Shown here one piece after another: positions 17,716-26,257 of a stretch of DNA of 64,000 nt. Location of the stretch: the NCBI GenBank assembly GCA_023423045.1, contig JAFAGA010000102.1, positions 62,001-126,000 of the forward strand, given 5' to 3'. Numbering within the stretch: position 1 is the first letter of the stretch; each line of letters opens with the position of its first letter. The notes beneath the pieces were generated by a model. The model was not told the DNA's origin. It saw only the letters and a program-made list of their open reading frames with translations, and did not search any database. This stretch comes from Bacillota bacterium (lineage in GTDB: Bacteria; Bacillota; Clostridia; Lachnospirales; Lachnospiraceae). The position numbers were made by a program, and so were the translations under genes.

Positions 17716-18753
17716 CTACAGCATTTTAATTATTTTTATATTGCTGTCTTGGGAAAGATCGATATACCGGTCTGCCGCCTTGACAATTGGACAAATCAGG
17801 CATTGATAAGGAATATATACGATATTCCCCGTCTCTCCGCTGTTTAACTGAACCCGGCTGCCCAGGAGGTAGTTCGTCATGCCCTTCATAAACACATTCA
17901 GGATTCTGATATCGAACATAACTGCTCCGCCTGTCAGGAACATTTGAAACACCTCAAAGGGGGTGTTTCTTCCCTTATACACTCTTTCCGAAGTCATTGC
18001 ATCAAACACATCCGCTATGGCAACGATTCTGGCATAAAAATTAATATTTTTTGCTGAATAACGAAACGGGTATCCTGAACCATCCATTCTCTCATGATGA
18101 TGCAAAATGGCGCTTTTGATATCCCGGTCAAGAAGCTCGATGCCATCTACAATCTCATATCCATGAACCGGATGACTTTTAACAATTTCGAATTCTTCCC
18201 GCGTCAGTCTGCCCTTTTTGTTCAGTATCGCACTCGGTATTCTGATCTTGCCGATATCATGAAGCAATCCTGATAAAATGGCCTTTTTTATATCCTTGTC
18301 GGAAAACTTCAGCCACTTCGCAATCAGCATTGAATAAAAAGCAACGTTAATACTATGATAATAGGTATACTCATCCTTTTTGTGAATCTCAGTAATACAG
18401 TGGATAATATGGTCACTCTCCTGTAAGCTGCCTAGAATTTGTTCCGCTATATCGGATAACCTATCATAATCCACCGTCTTACCCGAAACCATATCCTGAA
18501 ATATATTTCTTGTCGAAAAAGCAATCTTCCTATATTTTTGCTGAAATCCCTCACATTCGGAGCAACATTCCTTCTCCTCATATTTATATATCCGGACTGT
18601 GTTGATGTCCATATCCATCAGACGATTTATAATATATTCATTCAGTACCGCCTCTTTGGCTAAGACCAAGTTCCTTCCGTCTGCACTATACACATCGGAG
18701 GCTAAAATATCCCCCACACTGCATTTCACAACGCTTTTATTTGTATAACACAT
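17716..18753 (-). CDS. HD-GYP domain protein (probable cyclic-di-GMP phosphodiesterase)
   Basis: A 345-residue cytoplasmic protein. Residues 1-115 are an N-terminal region with a CC-S-E-C patch near 63-67. Residues 120-300 are an HD-GYP domain: H133 (YHSINVAFYS), the H165-D166 pair in GLLHDIGKIRIP, H194/H197 in KSHPVHGYE, and HHERMDGSGYP at 219-229. The intact HD and GYP residues predict hydrolysis of cyclic di-GMP. No receiver or membrane domain is visible. The start overlaps the 3' end of a 62-codon ORF by 17 bp, suggesting translational coupling. It is a single-gene or two-gene unit, not connected to the sugar operons. Confidence 0.9.
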   Translation of the reverse strand: MCYTNKSVVKCSVGDILASDVYSADGRNLVLAKEAVLNEYIINRLMDMDINTVRIYKYEEKECCSECEGFQQKYRKIAFSTRNIFQDMVSGKTVDYDRLSDIAEQILGSLQESDHIIHCITEIHKKDEYTYYHSINVAFYSMLIAKWLKFSDKDIKKAILSGLLHDIGKIRIPSAILNKKGRLTREEFEIVKSHPVHGYEIVDGIELLDRDIKSAILHHHERMDGSGYPFRYSAKNINFYARIVAIADVFDAMTSERVYKGRNTPFEVFQMFLTGGAVMFDIRILNVFMKGMTNYLLGSRVQLNSGETGNIVYIPYQCLICPIVKAADRYIDLSQDSNIKIIKML

Positions 18754-18925
18754 AATTTCTCCCTGTCTGGCCTTTCATCATTCGTAGTATCTGATCATAT
18801 CCCACAATTCCCAGAAAAACTTTAAAACCAATCGATGCTGCCGTCTCCCGGAAGTATACAGCTGACAAGCCAAATTTTTGGATACTTTCCTTCTCTTCCG
18901 CTGCAATCCTCTCCTTCTCCGACAT
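18737..18925 (-). CDS. Small protein of unknown function (62 aa), coupled to HD-GYP gene
   Basis: A 62-codon ORF with a strong GGAGAGGAGAT ribosome binding site six bases before its ATG; it overlaps the start of the HD-GYP gene by 17 bp. The first half is Glu/Lys-rich (MSEKERIAAEEKES) and looks like a helix; the second half is hydrophobic with GFKVFLGIVGYDQI. I do not recognise a family. The good start signal and the overlap favour a real coding sequence, possibly a regulatory partner of the phosphodiesterase. It could also be a leader ORF. Confidence 0.55.
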   Translation of the reverse strand: MSEKERIAAEEKESIQKFGLSAVYFRETAASIGFKVFLGIVGYDQILRMMKGQTGRNYVLYK

Positions 18926-19257
18926 TATCTCCTCTCCTTTCCACCATAACAGATATTCACTGCTTTAAATTAATATCTATACTCGCCACAAGGCCGGAAG
19001 ACACAGAATTCTTCCGACACTGTAAGGACCATAAGTTCTATTACTAATTAGATAGTCCTATATAAAAATCTTAACTTTTCAAATATTCTAATAGATGAGA
19101 AATGTAACAATATTATTATTTTGTTACATTCATCTTCATTTTCAATACGCACTCGCATGTTACAATCTGTATAATGAAAAGTATGTGGGTGTGAACCAGC
19201 GGCAAACAGAATAATGGACTAAACTTATGAGACAATTATTAAGAAAGAAGGATTTTT
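18926..19257. other. Intergenic region with palindrome, divergent promoters expected
   Basis: A 332-bp stretch between the divergent small ORF and the recombinase gene. It holds the palindrome at 19101-19130 and a TATAAT-like -10 at 19170-19175 for the recombinase (no convincing -35). No further gene seen. Confidence 0.5.
19101..19130. repeat. Perfect 10-bp inverted repeat upstream of the recombinase
   Basis: AATGTAACAA, a 10-base AT spacer, then TTGTTACATT. A closely related copy of one arm plus spacer lies downstream of the recombinase at 19901-19925. It could be an operator or a recombinase-binding site. Confidence 0.6.
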
Positions 19258-19818
19258 ATGACAGTTGAACCAATTAGGGACAAATCAAAAATTGATGAAA
19301 TGTATGAACTCCTGGTAAAAAAGGACCAAAAGTATGGGCTTCTGTTTAAATTTGGACTCAATACCGGGCTTCGGATCAGCGACATTCTTCCTGTTAAATT
19401 AGAGGATGTACAAAACGAAGACGGACAATTCCGTGAGTATTTCACTCTCCATGAAAAAAAGACAGGGAAGGAGAAAAAGATTAAAATTAATGCTTCCTTG
19501 TGCAACGAAATTAAGAAGTATACGAATAAGACACAGTTATCCCTGGACGGCTACCTTTTTAAGAGCCGGAAAGGCTCCCATCTGGGCCGGGTACAGGCAT
19601 ACCGGGTCCTGAAGTCTGCCGCCGATGCTGCCGGCCTGGAGAACTTCGGAACTCATAGTCTGAGAAAAACCTGGGGTTACTGGACTTACAAATTATCAAA
19701 CTATAATGTTGCACTGATCATGGATACCTTTAATCACAGCTCTCCACGTGTAACCCTGCGATATATCGGGATTAACCAGGATCAAAAAGATGAACTCTAC
19801 TCTCTTGTTCAGTTTTAG
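19258..19818 (+). CDS. Tyrosine recombinase, catalytic domain only (186 aa)
   Basis: A site-specific DNA recombinase of the phage integrase family. All catalytic residues are visible: R39 in NTGLRISD, a Lys near K68-K71 in KKTGKEK, H133-x2-R136 in GTHSLRKTWG, H160 in TFNHSS and the nucleophile Y169 in LRYIGI. The N-terminal core-binding domain of full-length integrases (300-400 residues) is missing: the protein starts directly at the catalytic domain, with AAGAAGGA upstream of its ATG, so this is the real size and not a truncation by frameshift. Such short forms occur in Clostridia as stand-alone genes. Neighbours are not obviously mobile, but related AT-rich repeats flank the gene on both sides. 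Role unknown: DNA inversion, integration or domesticated regulator. Confidence 0.88.
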   Translation: MTVEPIRDKSKIDEMYELLVKKDQKYGLLFKFGLNTGLRISDILPVKLEDVQNEDGQFREYFTLHEKKTGKEKKIKINASLCNEIKKYTNKTQLSLDGYLFKSRKGSHLGRVQAYRVLKSAADAAGLENFGTHSLRKTWGYWTYKLSNYNVALIMDTFNHSSPRVTLRYIGINQDQKDELYSLVQF

Positions 19819-19900
19819 TTATGATTTACATATGTAATATATTGATAAAATATCCAAAAATTTGTTGCCAAACGCAGTCGGTTAACTTATAATGTTATAC

Positions 19901-19925
19901 AACAAAATAATAATTTTATTACATT
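19901..19925. repeat. Downstream copy of the recombinase-flanking repeat
   Basis: The 25 bases starting AACAAAATAATAAT and ending TTACATT match the reverse complement of the upstream palindrome (19101-19130) at all but two positions. The pair brackets the recombinase gene. Confidence 0.5.
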
Positions 19926-20020
19926 AACTTGTGCAACAATATCTATATTGGCAATCCATTATTAAAATACTATTCTAATATCATGGTATTTTTTGAATTC
20001 TACTGAAGATAATCATAAAT

Positions 20021-20050
20021 AGAACGTTTTAGTCCGAAACGCTCTGTTTT
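20021..20050 (+). terminator. Probable terminator downstream of the recombinase
   Basis: AGAACGTTT and AAACGCTCT form a 9-bp stem with one mismatch around a 7-base loop, followed by GTTTT. Confidence 0.45.
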
Positions 20051-20227
20051 CAATCTCATCCTCTACAAAGCAATTATATTATTATCCACTTCCCCAATCC
20101 TTATTTTTAGATATTTCCAGGCGTGCTATAATACGACACAAAATGACAATGCAAGTCCCTCTTTTTTTATTTTTACCCCTTATTTGCGCAACCACATTAT
20201 GGATGTGAAAATATTGATAAAATAAGT

Positions 20228-20268
20228 CTGTCAGGGCGCCCGAGGGCATTGAGAGCGCTTCCTGACAG
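20228..20268. repeat. Strong stem-loop, CTGTCAGG arms
   Basis: CTGTCAGG (20228-20235) and CCTGACAG (20261-20268) are a perfect 8-bp inverted repeat, extended by an inner GCGC/GCGC pair across a two-base bulge. There is no T-tract on the minus strand, so it is not a classical terminator; it may be an RNA element or REP-like sequence. Confidence 0.5.
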
Positions 20269-20420
20269 AACAAAAAAGGAGTTCTGCCCCCATGCACCAT
20301 GTTGTATGAGAACATTACTCCCTTTCCTCTTCCATAATATTAAATTGCCCAACTGTATTATCACACTGATTTAAGCAGATGAAGACATACTGATTTATGG
20401 CGGTCACTTTTTGGATAATA

Positions 20421-21260
20421 TTACTTTGCAAGTGATATTATCCAGTCTTCACCAAAACCTATCCGGTATTTCTCCGTGAAGCTGTCCATGCATAAGGCCA
20501 TGGACGCCTTCATTAGCTCATTATTATAAAGCACTGCTTCTCCTTTTGATACATAACCGAAGGATTTGGCAAATGGAACTCTCTCTCGGTATACCTCTTC
20601 ATCTTTATATAATATCCTTACCTCGACCATATCTCCGTAAGAAAATCCGTTCTCCAGCAAACGCTCGGTACTGATATTACTCCATAGGTTGCCGAAATTC
20701 GGATCATCTATTTCAAAGATCCCTTCTGCTCTGTTCTGATCTATGCGGCCTTCCTGGATTCGGTGTGTTACAATATCCTCCGGGGAATAAGCGGGTCCAA
20801 CCTGTTCATAGGTGATGATACCGCCGGCAAGCCGCGCGGCGCAGTATCCGAACAGGTCCCTGCCATGAAATACACTGGTACCAAGAGTGGATTTCAGCCG
20901 ATTGGTGCTTTCGTCAATTTCCCTCACCTCTTCGATCCCTACATAATACTTGATATGGGACAGGGCTCCATTATCCGGAGTCACAACATAGTAGCCGTCC
21001 TTTGTCCTTGCCACACATGCTCTTCTGGAGGTCCCGACGCCAGGATCCACCACCGATACAAATATAGTCCCTTTAGGCCAAAAGCCCATGGACTGATAGA
21101 GGCGATAAGAAGCGCTCCAAGTGTCAAAGCGCGGGATCTCATGCGTTCCGTCAAAGATCTCCAAGGACCGGTCCACCGTTTTTACCACCCCGTACATGGC
21201 GCAAACCGCACCCTCTTTATAGGTGAAATCCGTTTGAAATACTAGTATTGGTTTATCCAT
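20421..21260 (-). CDS. S-adenosyl-L-methionine hydroxide adenosyltransferase (DUF62 family)
   Basis: A 279-residue cytoplasmic enzyme of the family that hydrolyses SAM to adenosine and methionine, related to fluorinase and chlorinase. Visible motifs are QTDFTYKEGAV at the N-terminus (D11 binds the ribose), VSVVDPGVGTSRR (about 69-80), VTPDNGALS and FHGRDLFGYCAA, followed by the small C-terminal beta-barrel. The chlorinase- and fluorinase-specific insertions are not evident, so hydroxide transfer is expected. GGAGG precedes the ATG. It is a stand-alone gene between the glycan operon and the recombinase. Why cells destroy SAM this way is unclear; the gene may manage adenosine or methionine. Confidence 0.9.
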   Translation of the reverse strand: MDKPILVFQTDFTYKEGAVCAMYGVVKTVDRSLEIFDGTHEIPRFDTWSASYRLYQSMGFWPKGTIFVSVVDPGVGTSRRACVARTKDGYYVVTPDNGALSHIKYYVGIEEVREIDESTNRLKSTLGTSVFHGRDLFGYCAARLAGGIITYEQVGPAYSPEDIVTHRIQEGRIDQNRAEGIFEIDDPNFGNLWSNISTERLLENGFSYGDMVEVRILYKDEEVYRERVPFAKSFGYVSKGEAVLYNNELMKASMALCMDSFTEKYRIGFGEDWIISLAK

Positions 21261-21581
21261 TTTAACCTCCGTTCACCGCCTGACAAGGATATCACATTCA
21301 GTTTACCTTATTCCTTGGGAACAGTCAATTCATTTACTTTTGTATCCCGGCCGCCGTCTGCCTCCCAGCTGATGCTCGACTGCCCACAATTGGTTATAGA
21401 TCATAAGCATAAAAAAACGGGCAGATATAAATCCATCTGTCCGTCTTTTTATCCTGTCTATCTCCAAGGTCCGCAGCTTTCCTGCAAGTCAGGCGGATAT
21501 TCGTGATCCGCTTCACTGCTTGCTCCCAACCTCATTGCTGCTTCGCAGCATCTTGGCGGAGGCTTGACTTACCGGATGAGG
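21261..21581. other. Intergenic region, 321 bp, no gene
   Basis: It holds the terminator at 21411-21450 and a small GCTGC-TTC-GCAGC hairpin near 21540. The promoter of the SAM enzyme should lie here but I cannot point to it. Confidence 0.5.
21411..21450. terminator. Bidirectional rho-independent terminator of the glycan operon
   Basis: Poly-A, ACGGGCAGAT, 8-base loop, ATCTGTCCGT, poly-T: 10-bp arms with one G-U pair and A/T tracts on both sides. It lies about 130 bp after the GH130 stop on the minus strand. Confidence 0.85.
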
Positions 21582-22571
21582 TTACATTGTATGTTCCTTG
21601 GTAAATTGAATTAATTCATCCACGGTAGTGAAGGCCAGGCCCGTTACCGTATCGGCACAGCCGTAATACAGGGCGATTCTTCCCGTATCCTTATCTGTCA
21701 AGGCAGCGCAGGGGAATACTACATTGGGCACATCGCCCACACACTCATAATATTCTTCCGGTCCCAAAATATAATACTTGGAACGGTATTTTACCTTCCA
21801 GGGTTCCTCAAGATCAAGTATGGCAGAACCTACACGGTATACAAAGCCGTTGCAGGTGTTAATAACACCATGATAAATCAAAAGCCACCCTTCATCCGTC
21901 TCGATGGGGATCGGACCCGGTCCGATCTTGGTACATTGCCATGCGGACTCATCCCCTCTGACGGGAGACATGACATGTCTGTGGTGTCCCCAATATTCCA
22001 GATCACTGCTCTGGCTGTAAAAGATATCTCCGAAAGGCGTATGTCCCGTATCGCTGGGTCTGCTGAGCATGGCATACTTTCCGTTGATCTTTCTCGGAAA
22101 CAGGACACCGTTGCGGTTATAGGGCAGGAATGCATTCTCCATCTGATAAAAGGTCTTAAAATCAAAGGTATAGCCCACTCCGATGGTAGGCCCATGATAG
22201 CCGTTGCACCAAGTGATATAATACCTGTCCTCTATAAAGCATACTCTGGGATCATAGCGGTATTCCCTCTTTAGGATTTCCTCGTCCTCTCCCAGAAAGG
22301 TGATGGGCTTTTCTTCAATATTCCAGTGGATACCATCTTCACTGAAGCCGGCAAAGATATCCATGCTTACCGATCTGCTGTCACAGCGGAATACTCCTGC
22401 GAATCCTTCTTTATAGGGGATGACTGCACTGTTAAAGATGCTGTTGGAACTCGGTATGGCATCTCTTTGTATGATCGGATTATTACTGTAACGCCAAACC
22501 GGTTTTTTATACCCCTCCGGTTTATCCTGCCAGGGGATGGACGGCAGAGATCTTCCAATAATTTTACTCAT
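21582..22571 (-). CDS. GH130 family beta-mannoside phosphorylase
   Basis: A 329-residue cytoplasmic enzyme with a five-bladed beta-propeller, phosphorolysing beta-1,4-mannosides to mannose-1-phosphate. Family motifs are VFRCDSRS (residues 61-67, catalytic Asp64), REYRYDPRV, GYHGPTIGVGY, and WQCTKIGPGPIPIETDEGW with LLIYHG. The short length without N-terminal extension fits GH130 subfamily 2, which includes Man-beta-1,4-GlcNAc phosphorylase acting on the N-glycan core and mannooligosaccharide phosphorylases. With core-fucosidase and chitobiose-type hydrolase genes in the same operon, Man-GlcNAc is the likelier substrate (inference). It is the last gene of the operon that starts at 32820; the terminator follows at 21411-21450. 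Confidence 0.9.
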   Translation of the reverse strand: MSKIIGRSLPSIPWQDKPEGYKKPVWRYSNNPIIQRDAIPSSNSIFNSAVIPYKEGFAGVFRCDSRSVSMDIFAGFSEDGIHWNIEEKPITFLGEDEEILKREYRYDPRVCFIEDRYYITWCNGYHGPTIGVGYTFDFKTFYQMENAFLPYNRNGVLFPRKINGKYAMLSRPSDTGHTPFGDIFYSQSSDLEYWGHHRHVMSPVRGDESAWQCTKIGPGPIPIETDEGWLLIYHGVINTCNGFVYRVGSAILDLEEPWKVKYRSKYYILGPEEYYECVGDVPNVVFPCAALTDKDTGRIALYYGCADTVTGLAFTTVDELIQFTKEHTM

Positions 22572-22619
22572 TTTAATTTCCTCCTCTTATCGCTTCACTT
22601 CTTTATTTATGTGCCGGGC

Positions 22620-25172
22620 TTACGTGATGCTCTGCTGCTCCATAAGATTCAGCATAAGATCCACACTGCCAACATTATATCCGGCGCAGGCATAGTTTCC
22701 GGCCAGCTCCTTTCGCAGCAGAACCAGGACAGGAAGCTTCTCCGTATCTACATGCATCTCTGCCGCTACTCTTTCCGAATTCCTCTGCTTGTCATAATAC
22801 AGTTCAATTCCGGAGAGGTTCTCAAGAACCCGGCGCAGTGTTGCATTGTTTCGCTCACCCGGTTCCCGCAGCACCATAATCATCCGGGCAGCAATCTCAT
22901 TCCAGTGGGCTGCGGATGCCAACAGCTCGTTCAGCACATGCTCGGTAGGCTCCGCCCCTACCCCCAGAAATGCCAAAATCACCGGCTGCTCCGTCACAAG
23001 TTCGGAAAGAAACGCCTCCTCTCCGCCCTCCTTCTGTATCCCGAAATCCTTCAGGCTGTAGTTCACCAACACATCCTCCGCGCTGCTTTCCCAAAGTTCC
23101 ATTTCGATGGATTTTTGTTCCCCGGGTTCAAGGCGAAATTCCCTTCGGGCGGTCCGTTGGTCGCCGCCAGGCATTCGCAGTGATGTAACCAGGCGATAAA
23201 TTCCCGGCTTCAGTGCAAGCTCCAGAGCATTATTCTCAAAGGAAAGACCCTCATAGTTCAGCGTATCAAAGCGAACTCCCTCCAATTTACCGATGGTCCA
23301 GGTCTGAAAATAATTCCACTTTCTCCCGTCCTTCACCTTCAAAGCAAGGGACGCCATATCTTCCTCATGAGAGTTTGCTTCCCGCCCCTCTGCAAAACCT
23401 CTGAGTGCGACAAAGTTCTCTTCCTTCCAATATTCCGGCGCCAGCGTGACATCATTTAGCCTGGCCGGAAGGTTCAGACTGCGACAGATTGCCACAAACA
23501 AGATCCTTTGGGCCATAGGATTGCCCTGCTTCATCCTCAGGCACCCGATGGGTGTGGCACAGATTGTTTTGTAATCCACTTTCGGATCATAGTGTATGGT
23601 GTCTTCAATGTATTTCCAGATCAGCTCCGGATTTTGCACAAAGCATTCCTTCTCTTCCTCTTTGAAATACTCACGGATAAAGCTCCGGTAGGGTGTCAGC
23701 TCTTCCCAGTGCACCCTCGGACAAAGCAGATACCTTTGATACACCTCTTCAGCTAAGCTCCTCCGCTGACAGTTCAGATGATCTTCTAAAATACCGGCCT
23801 TCAGATCCTTATAATCTTTTATCGCCAGGCTGTGGAGCATTCGCTTTCTGTCCGGATTCCCATCCTTCGTCAGAAAGTCACGTAATTCCCCTATATTCTC
23901 CCCTGCCGTGCGCAGCATTGCGGCCTCCTCCGGATAGATACGGGCCAGCTCTTCATCATAACAAGCAGCAAACCGCTGTTCCCGAAGCACACCTGCTTCC
24001 TTCAGACGCCTTGCATTTCTCTCTTTTTGCTCCTGGGTTTCCTGAACCAGATGAATCGGACATTCCTTTGGTGCACAAACTTGCTCCCGCTCCCAGTCGT
24101 CGCTAACCCAGTCCGGTTTCTCTCCGCAGCATTCCAGCCACAGCTCCACTCTGGCAGTTGACTGGGGAGAAGCCTTCTTTTCCGCGAAAATATCCCCCTT
24201 CCAGGCTCTGATCCAGATGTCTCCAAGTCCGACAAAGAGACGCACTTCTCCGCAGCTGTCCGCCTCCAGAACCGCTGCCGGGAAATATTCCGCCATGTTC
24301 AGGATTTCCAGAGCGACCAATGCCCCTGCTGCCGGGCGGCCTTCATGATCCTTTACCGCTACGGTAAGTTCTCTTGTCTTGGCATAAAAGGACGTATTAT
24401 TGTAATAGGTCAGCAAATCTTCTCTTCCGATACATTCCTCTGACGTCTCATTCCTAAAATCAGAAAAGGTGCGGCTGTGGATCAGAATGGCACGATTGGC
24501 AGGGCCCGAAAACCAGCCCTTATTCAATATCTCCTCCGGTTCACAGGCTCCAAGAAAATACCAGGTCCCGTGAAGGTATACCTCCACCCAGGCATGATTG
24601 TCATCACAATGGGCCCATCTCGGCGTGTAGACCTGACGGGCTGGAATTCCCATACTCCGGTATGCGGTAACCGTAAAGGTTGATTCTTCCCCGCAGCGCC
24701 CCTTTCCGCACCGAAACATCGTCATGGGAGAAGCCGTACGGCCGTCGGTGGCTTCATACGCCGCATGCTGTGCACACCAGTAGTTAATTTCAATCACAGC
24801 CTCTTCCAGGCTCATTCCCTGTATCCGGTCCTGCAATTGCTCATAAAAGAAGCTCCGGCAGTCGCTGATATCTTCCGAATTAATGCGGTAGTACAGCACA
24901 TGATGAATGAAAATATCCTCCGGCAGCTCCCTGCACCATTCCACATTCCTGCGAAGCCAGAGGGAATGCCGCACATAACTTAAGAAAACCGAAAACCCAT
25001 ATTCCCCCGCATCACGTACCGGCATTGTTCCATAGAGAAAGCGCATCAGAACCGCCTCCTCATCCGTACAGTCTTCTAACGCCTCCTGGATTTCCTCCCA
25101 CAGGGAAGCATAATACTTCTTTCTTCCCAGGTATTGATCCAAGGCATATTCCTGCAAATGTACCGAAAACAT
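22620..25172 (-). CDS. Large transglutaminase-fold protein, PNGase-like catalytic motif
   Basis: An 850-residue protein without signal peptide or membrane segment, hence cytoplasmic. Residues 125-215 are a transglutaminase core: C160 in GKGRCGEEST, H193 in DDNHAWVEVY and an acidic residue E211 in GACEPEE where most members have Asp. GRCGE followed by ARxV and HxWxEVY is also how eukaryotic peptide:N-glycanase reads. Residues 260-340 look like an Ig/regulatory beta-sandwich. Residues 475-600 resemble a second transglutaminase domain lacking the Cys. Residues 720-850 look thioredoxin-like without a CxxC. It overlaps no gene but lies 2 bp from the GH18 stop. The family is widespread and uncharacterised in gut bacteria; the glycan operon suggests cleavage of a glycan-peptide or amide bond (inference). 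Confidence 0.8.
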   Translation of the reverse strand: MFSVHLQEYALDQYLGRKKYYASLWEEIQEALEDCTDEEAVLMRFLYGTMPVRDAGEYGFSVFLSYVRHSLWLRRNVEWCRELPEDIFIHHVLYYRINSEDISDCRSFFYEQLQDRIQGMSLEEAVIEINYWCAQHAAYEATDGRTASPMTMFRCGKGRCGEESTFTVTAYRSMGIPARQVYTPRWAHCDDNHAWVEVYLHGTWYFLGACEPEEILNKGWFSGPANRAILIHSRTFSDFRNETSEECIGREDLLTYYNNTSFYAKTRELTVAVKDHEGRPAAGALVALEILNMAEYFPAAVLEADSCGEVRLFVGLGDIWIRAWKGDIFAEKKASPQSTARVELWLECCGEKPDWVSDDWEREQVCAPKECPIHLVQETQEQKERNARRLKEAGVLREQRFAACYDEELARIYPEEAAMLRTAGENIGELRDFLTKDGNPDRKRMLHSLAIKDYKDLKAGILEDHLNCQRRSLAEEVYQRYLLCPRVHWEELTPYRSFIREYFKEEEKECFVQNPELIWKYIEDTIHYDPKVDYKTICATPIGCLRMKQGNPMAQRILFVAICRSLNLPARLNDVTLAPEYWKEENFVALRGFAEGREANSHEEDMASLALKVKDGRKWNYFQTWTIGKLEGVRFDTLNYEGLSFENNALELALKPGIYRLVTSLRMPGGDQRTARREFRLEPGEQKSIEMELWESSAEDVLVNYSLKDFGIQKEGGEEAFLSELVTEQPVILAFLGVGAEPTEHVLNELLASAAHWNEIAARMIMVLREPGERNNATLRRVLENLSGIELYYDKQRNSERVAAEMHVDTEKLPVLVLLRKELAGNYACAGYNVGSVDLMLNLMEQQSIT

Positions 25173-25174
25173 CC

Positions 25175-26209
25175 CTATTCCCGTCCTCCTTCCGCCTGTT
25201 TGTCAATTTCCTGCCTGATAAAAGAAATCAACGTTCCTGTAGAATCGCATTTATATTCCCAGAACATAATGCCTCCCAAGCCCTTTTCCCCGATATAGGC
25301 AATTTTTCCGGCAAGGGACTCCTGGTCCTCATAGCTGATAAAGGTGCTGCCATCGAACAGATAAGGTACCCGGGCTTCCTTGTCCCAATAGCGGTGATAG
25401 CCGTTCTTGTTAATATAACTTTCCACCAAAGTGCCGTAATCCGGACCATAACCGCCCACCGTTGCTGCTTCCCGGCCAAGACCATCGCCCCCGTCCTTTA
25501 TTCCCTCCCACTTCCTGGAATAAAACGGTACGCCTACCACCATCTTTTCCTCCGGCAGACCTGCGTCGCCAAACACTCTGACCGCTTTATCCATGCACGA
25601 ATCAATCAGATTGCTCCTTCCCGGATAGAGCGCCGCATGATGTCCCGTCACCTTCTGGAAGCCGCCCTGTAGATCATAGGTCATAAGCTGAACATAATCC
25701 ACATAACGGGAAACCTCCGCCATGTTGGTCTGCATGGTGAAATAAGTGTCTCCGCCGGCCGCTATGGTCAGCAGCAGCCCTGTCCTCACACCGTCCAATC
25801 GCTCTCTCAGCGCCTTCAAAAGCAGGGTAAAATTCTTTTTATCCTCCTTATGGGACTGTATTCCCGCAATGGAGGATCCTGGATATTCCCAGTCAATATC
25901 CAGGCCATCCAGGCCGTATTCTGTCACCAGGGCCGCCGCGCTTTCGGCCAGCTTCTCTCTGCCTTCCCTTGTCATAGCCGCCTGTGAGAAGCCGTCCGCT
26001 CCCCAGCCGCCTACCGAGAGAAGAATTTTAATATCGCAGGAAACGGCGCGAATCTGCTTCAGGTTCTCCTGACTGTCCCTGGCATCCCATACCACACAGC
26101 CGTCCTTCACCTGCGCAAATGCTATATTAATCACGTCCAGGCAGCGGATATCCTGCTCCCTTACCCTGGCCAGATCTACGGTATTTACATAACCTATTAC
26201 TCTTTTCAT
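25175..26209 (-). CDS. GH18 family glycosidase (chitinase-like)
   Basis: A 344-residue TIM-barrel hydrolase cleaving beta-1,4-GlcNAc linkages by substrate-assisted catalysis. The catalytic signature D101-G-L-D104-I-D106-W-E108 is intact with E108 as acid. LLSVGGWG (63-70), YVQLMTYD and VGVPFYSR are further GH18 landmarks. The protein starts at the barrel, with no signal peptide, so it works on imported oligosaccharides. The sequence is nearer to chitinases than to secreted endo-beta-GlcNAcases; splitting of the chitobiose core of N-glycans, or of chitooligosaccharides, is expected. It is in the middle of the operon, 48 bp after the first GH29 gene and 2 bp before the transglutaminase-fold gene, implying tight co-expression. 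Confidence 0.9.
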   Translation of the reverse strand: MKRVIGYVNTVDLARVREQDIRCLDVINIAFAQVKDGCVVWDARDSQENLKQIRAVSCDIKILLSVGGWGADGFSQAAMTREGREKLAESAAALVTEYGLDGLDIDWEYPGSSIAGIQSHKEDKKNFTLLLKALRERLDGVRTGLLLTIAAGGDTYFTMQTNMAEVSRYVDYVQLMTYDLQGGFQKVTGHHAALYPGRSNLIDSCMDKAVRVFGDAGLPEEKMVVGVPFYSRKWEGIKDGGDGLGREAATVGGYGPDYGTLVESYINKNGYHRYWDKEARVPYLFDGSTFISYEDQESLAGKIAYIGEKGLGGIMFWEYKCDSTGTLISFIRQEIDKQAEGGRE

Positions 26210-26257
26210 CTTTTCCTAATTCCTATCCTGTCATATTTGTGCTGCTCCAAAAGCCTT

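Larger units (their letters stand above)
19819..20420. other. 602-bp AT-rich region without a convincing gene
   Basis: It holds the repeat at 19901-19925, a probable terminator at 20021-20050 and the stem-loop at 20228-20268. A 77-codon frame on the minus strand (20082-20315) has no family match or clean ribosome binding site and crosses the stem-loop, so I leave it out. Confidence 0.5.

Noticed and set aside
20082..20315. 77-codon minus-strand open frame in the intergenic region
   Set aside because: No start signal or family resemblance, and it runs through the stem-loop at 20228-20268.
23693..24106. 137-codon plus-strand open frame
   Set aside because: It is antisense to the transglutaminase-fold gene, Pro/Ser-rich as expected from the shadow of an acidic coding strand, without a start signal.
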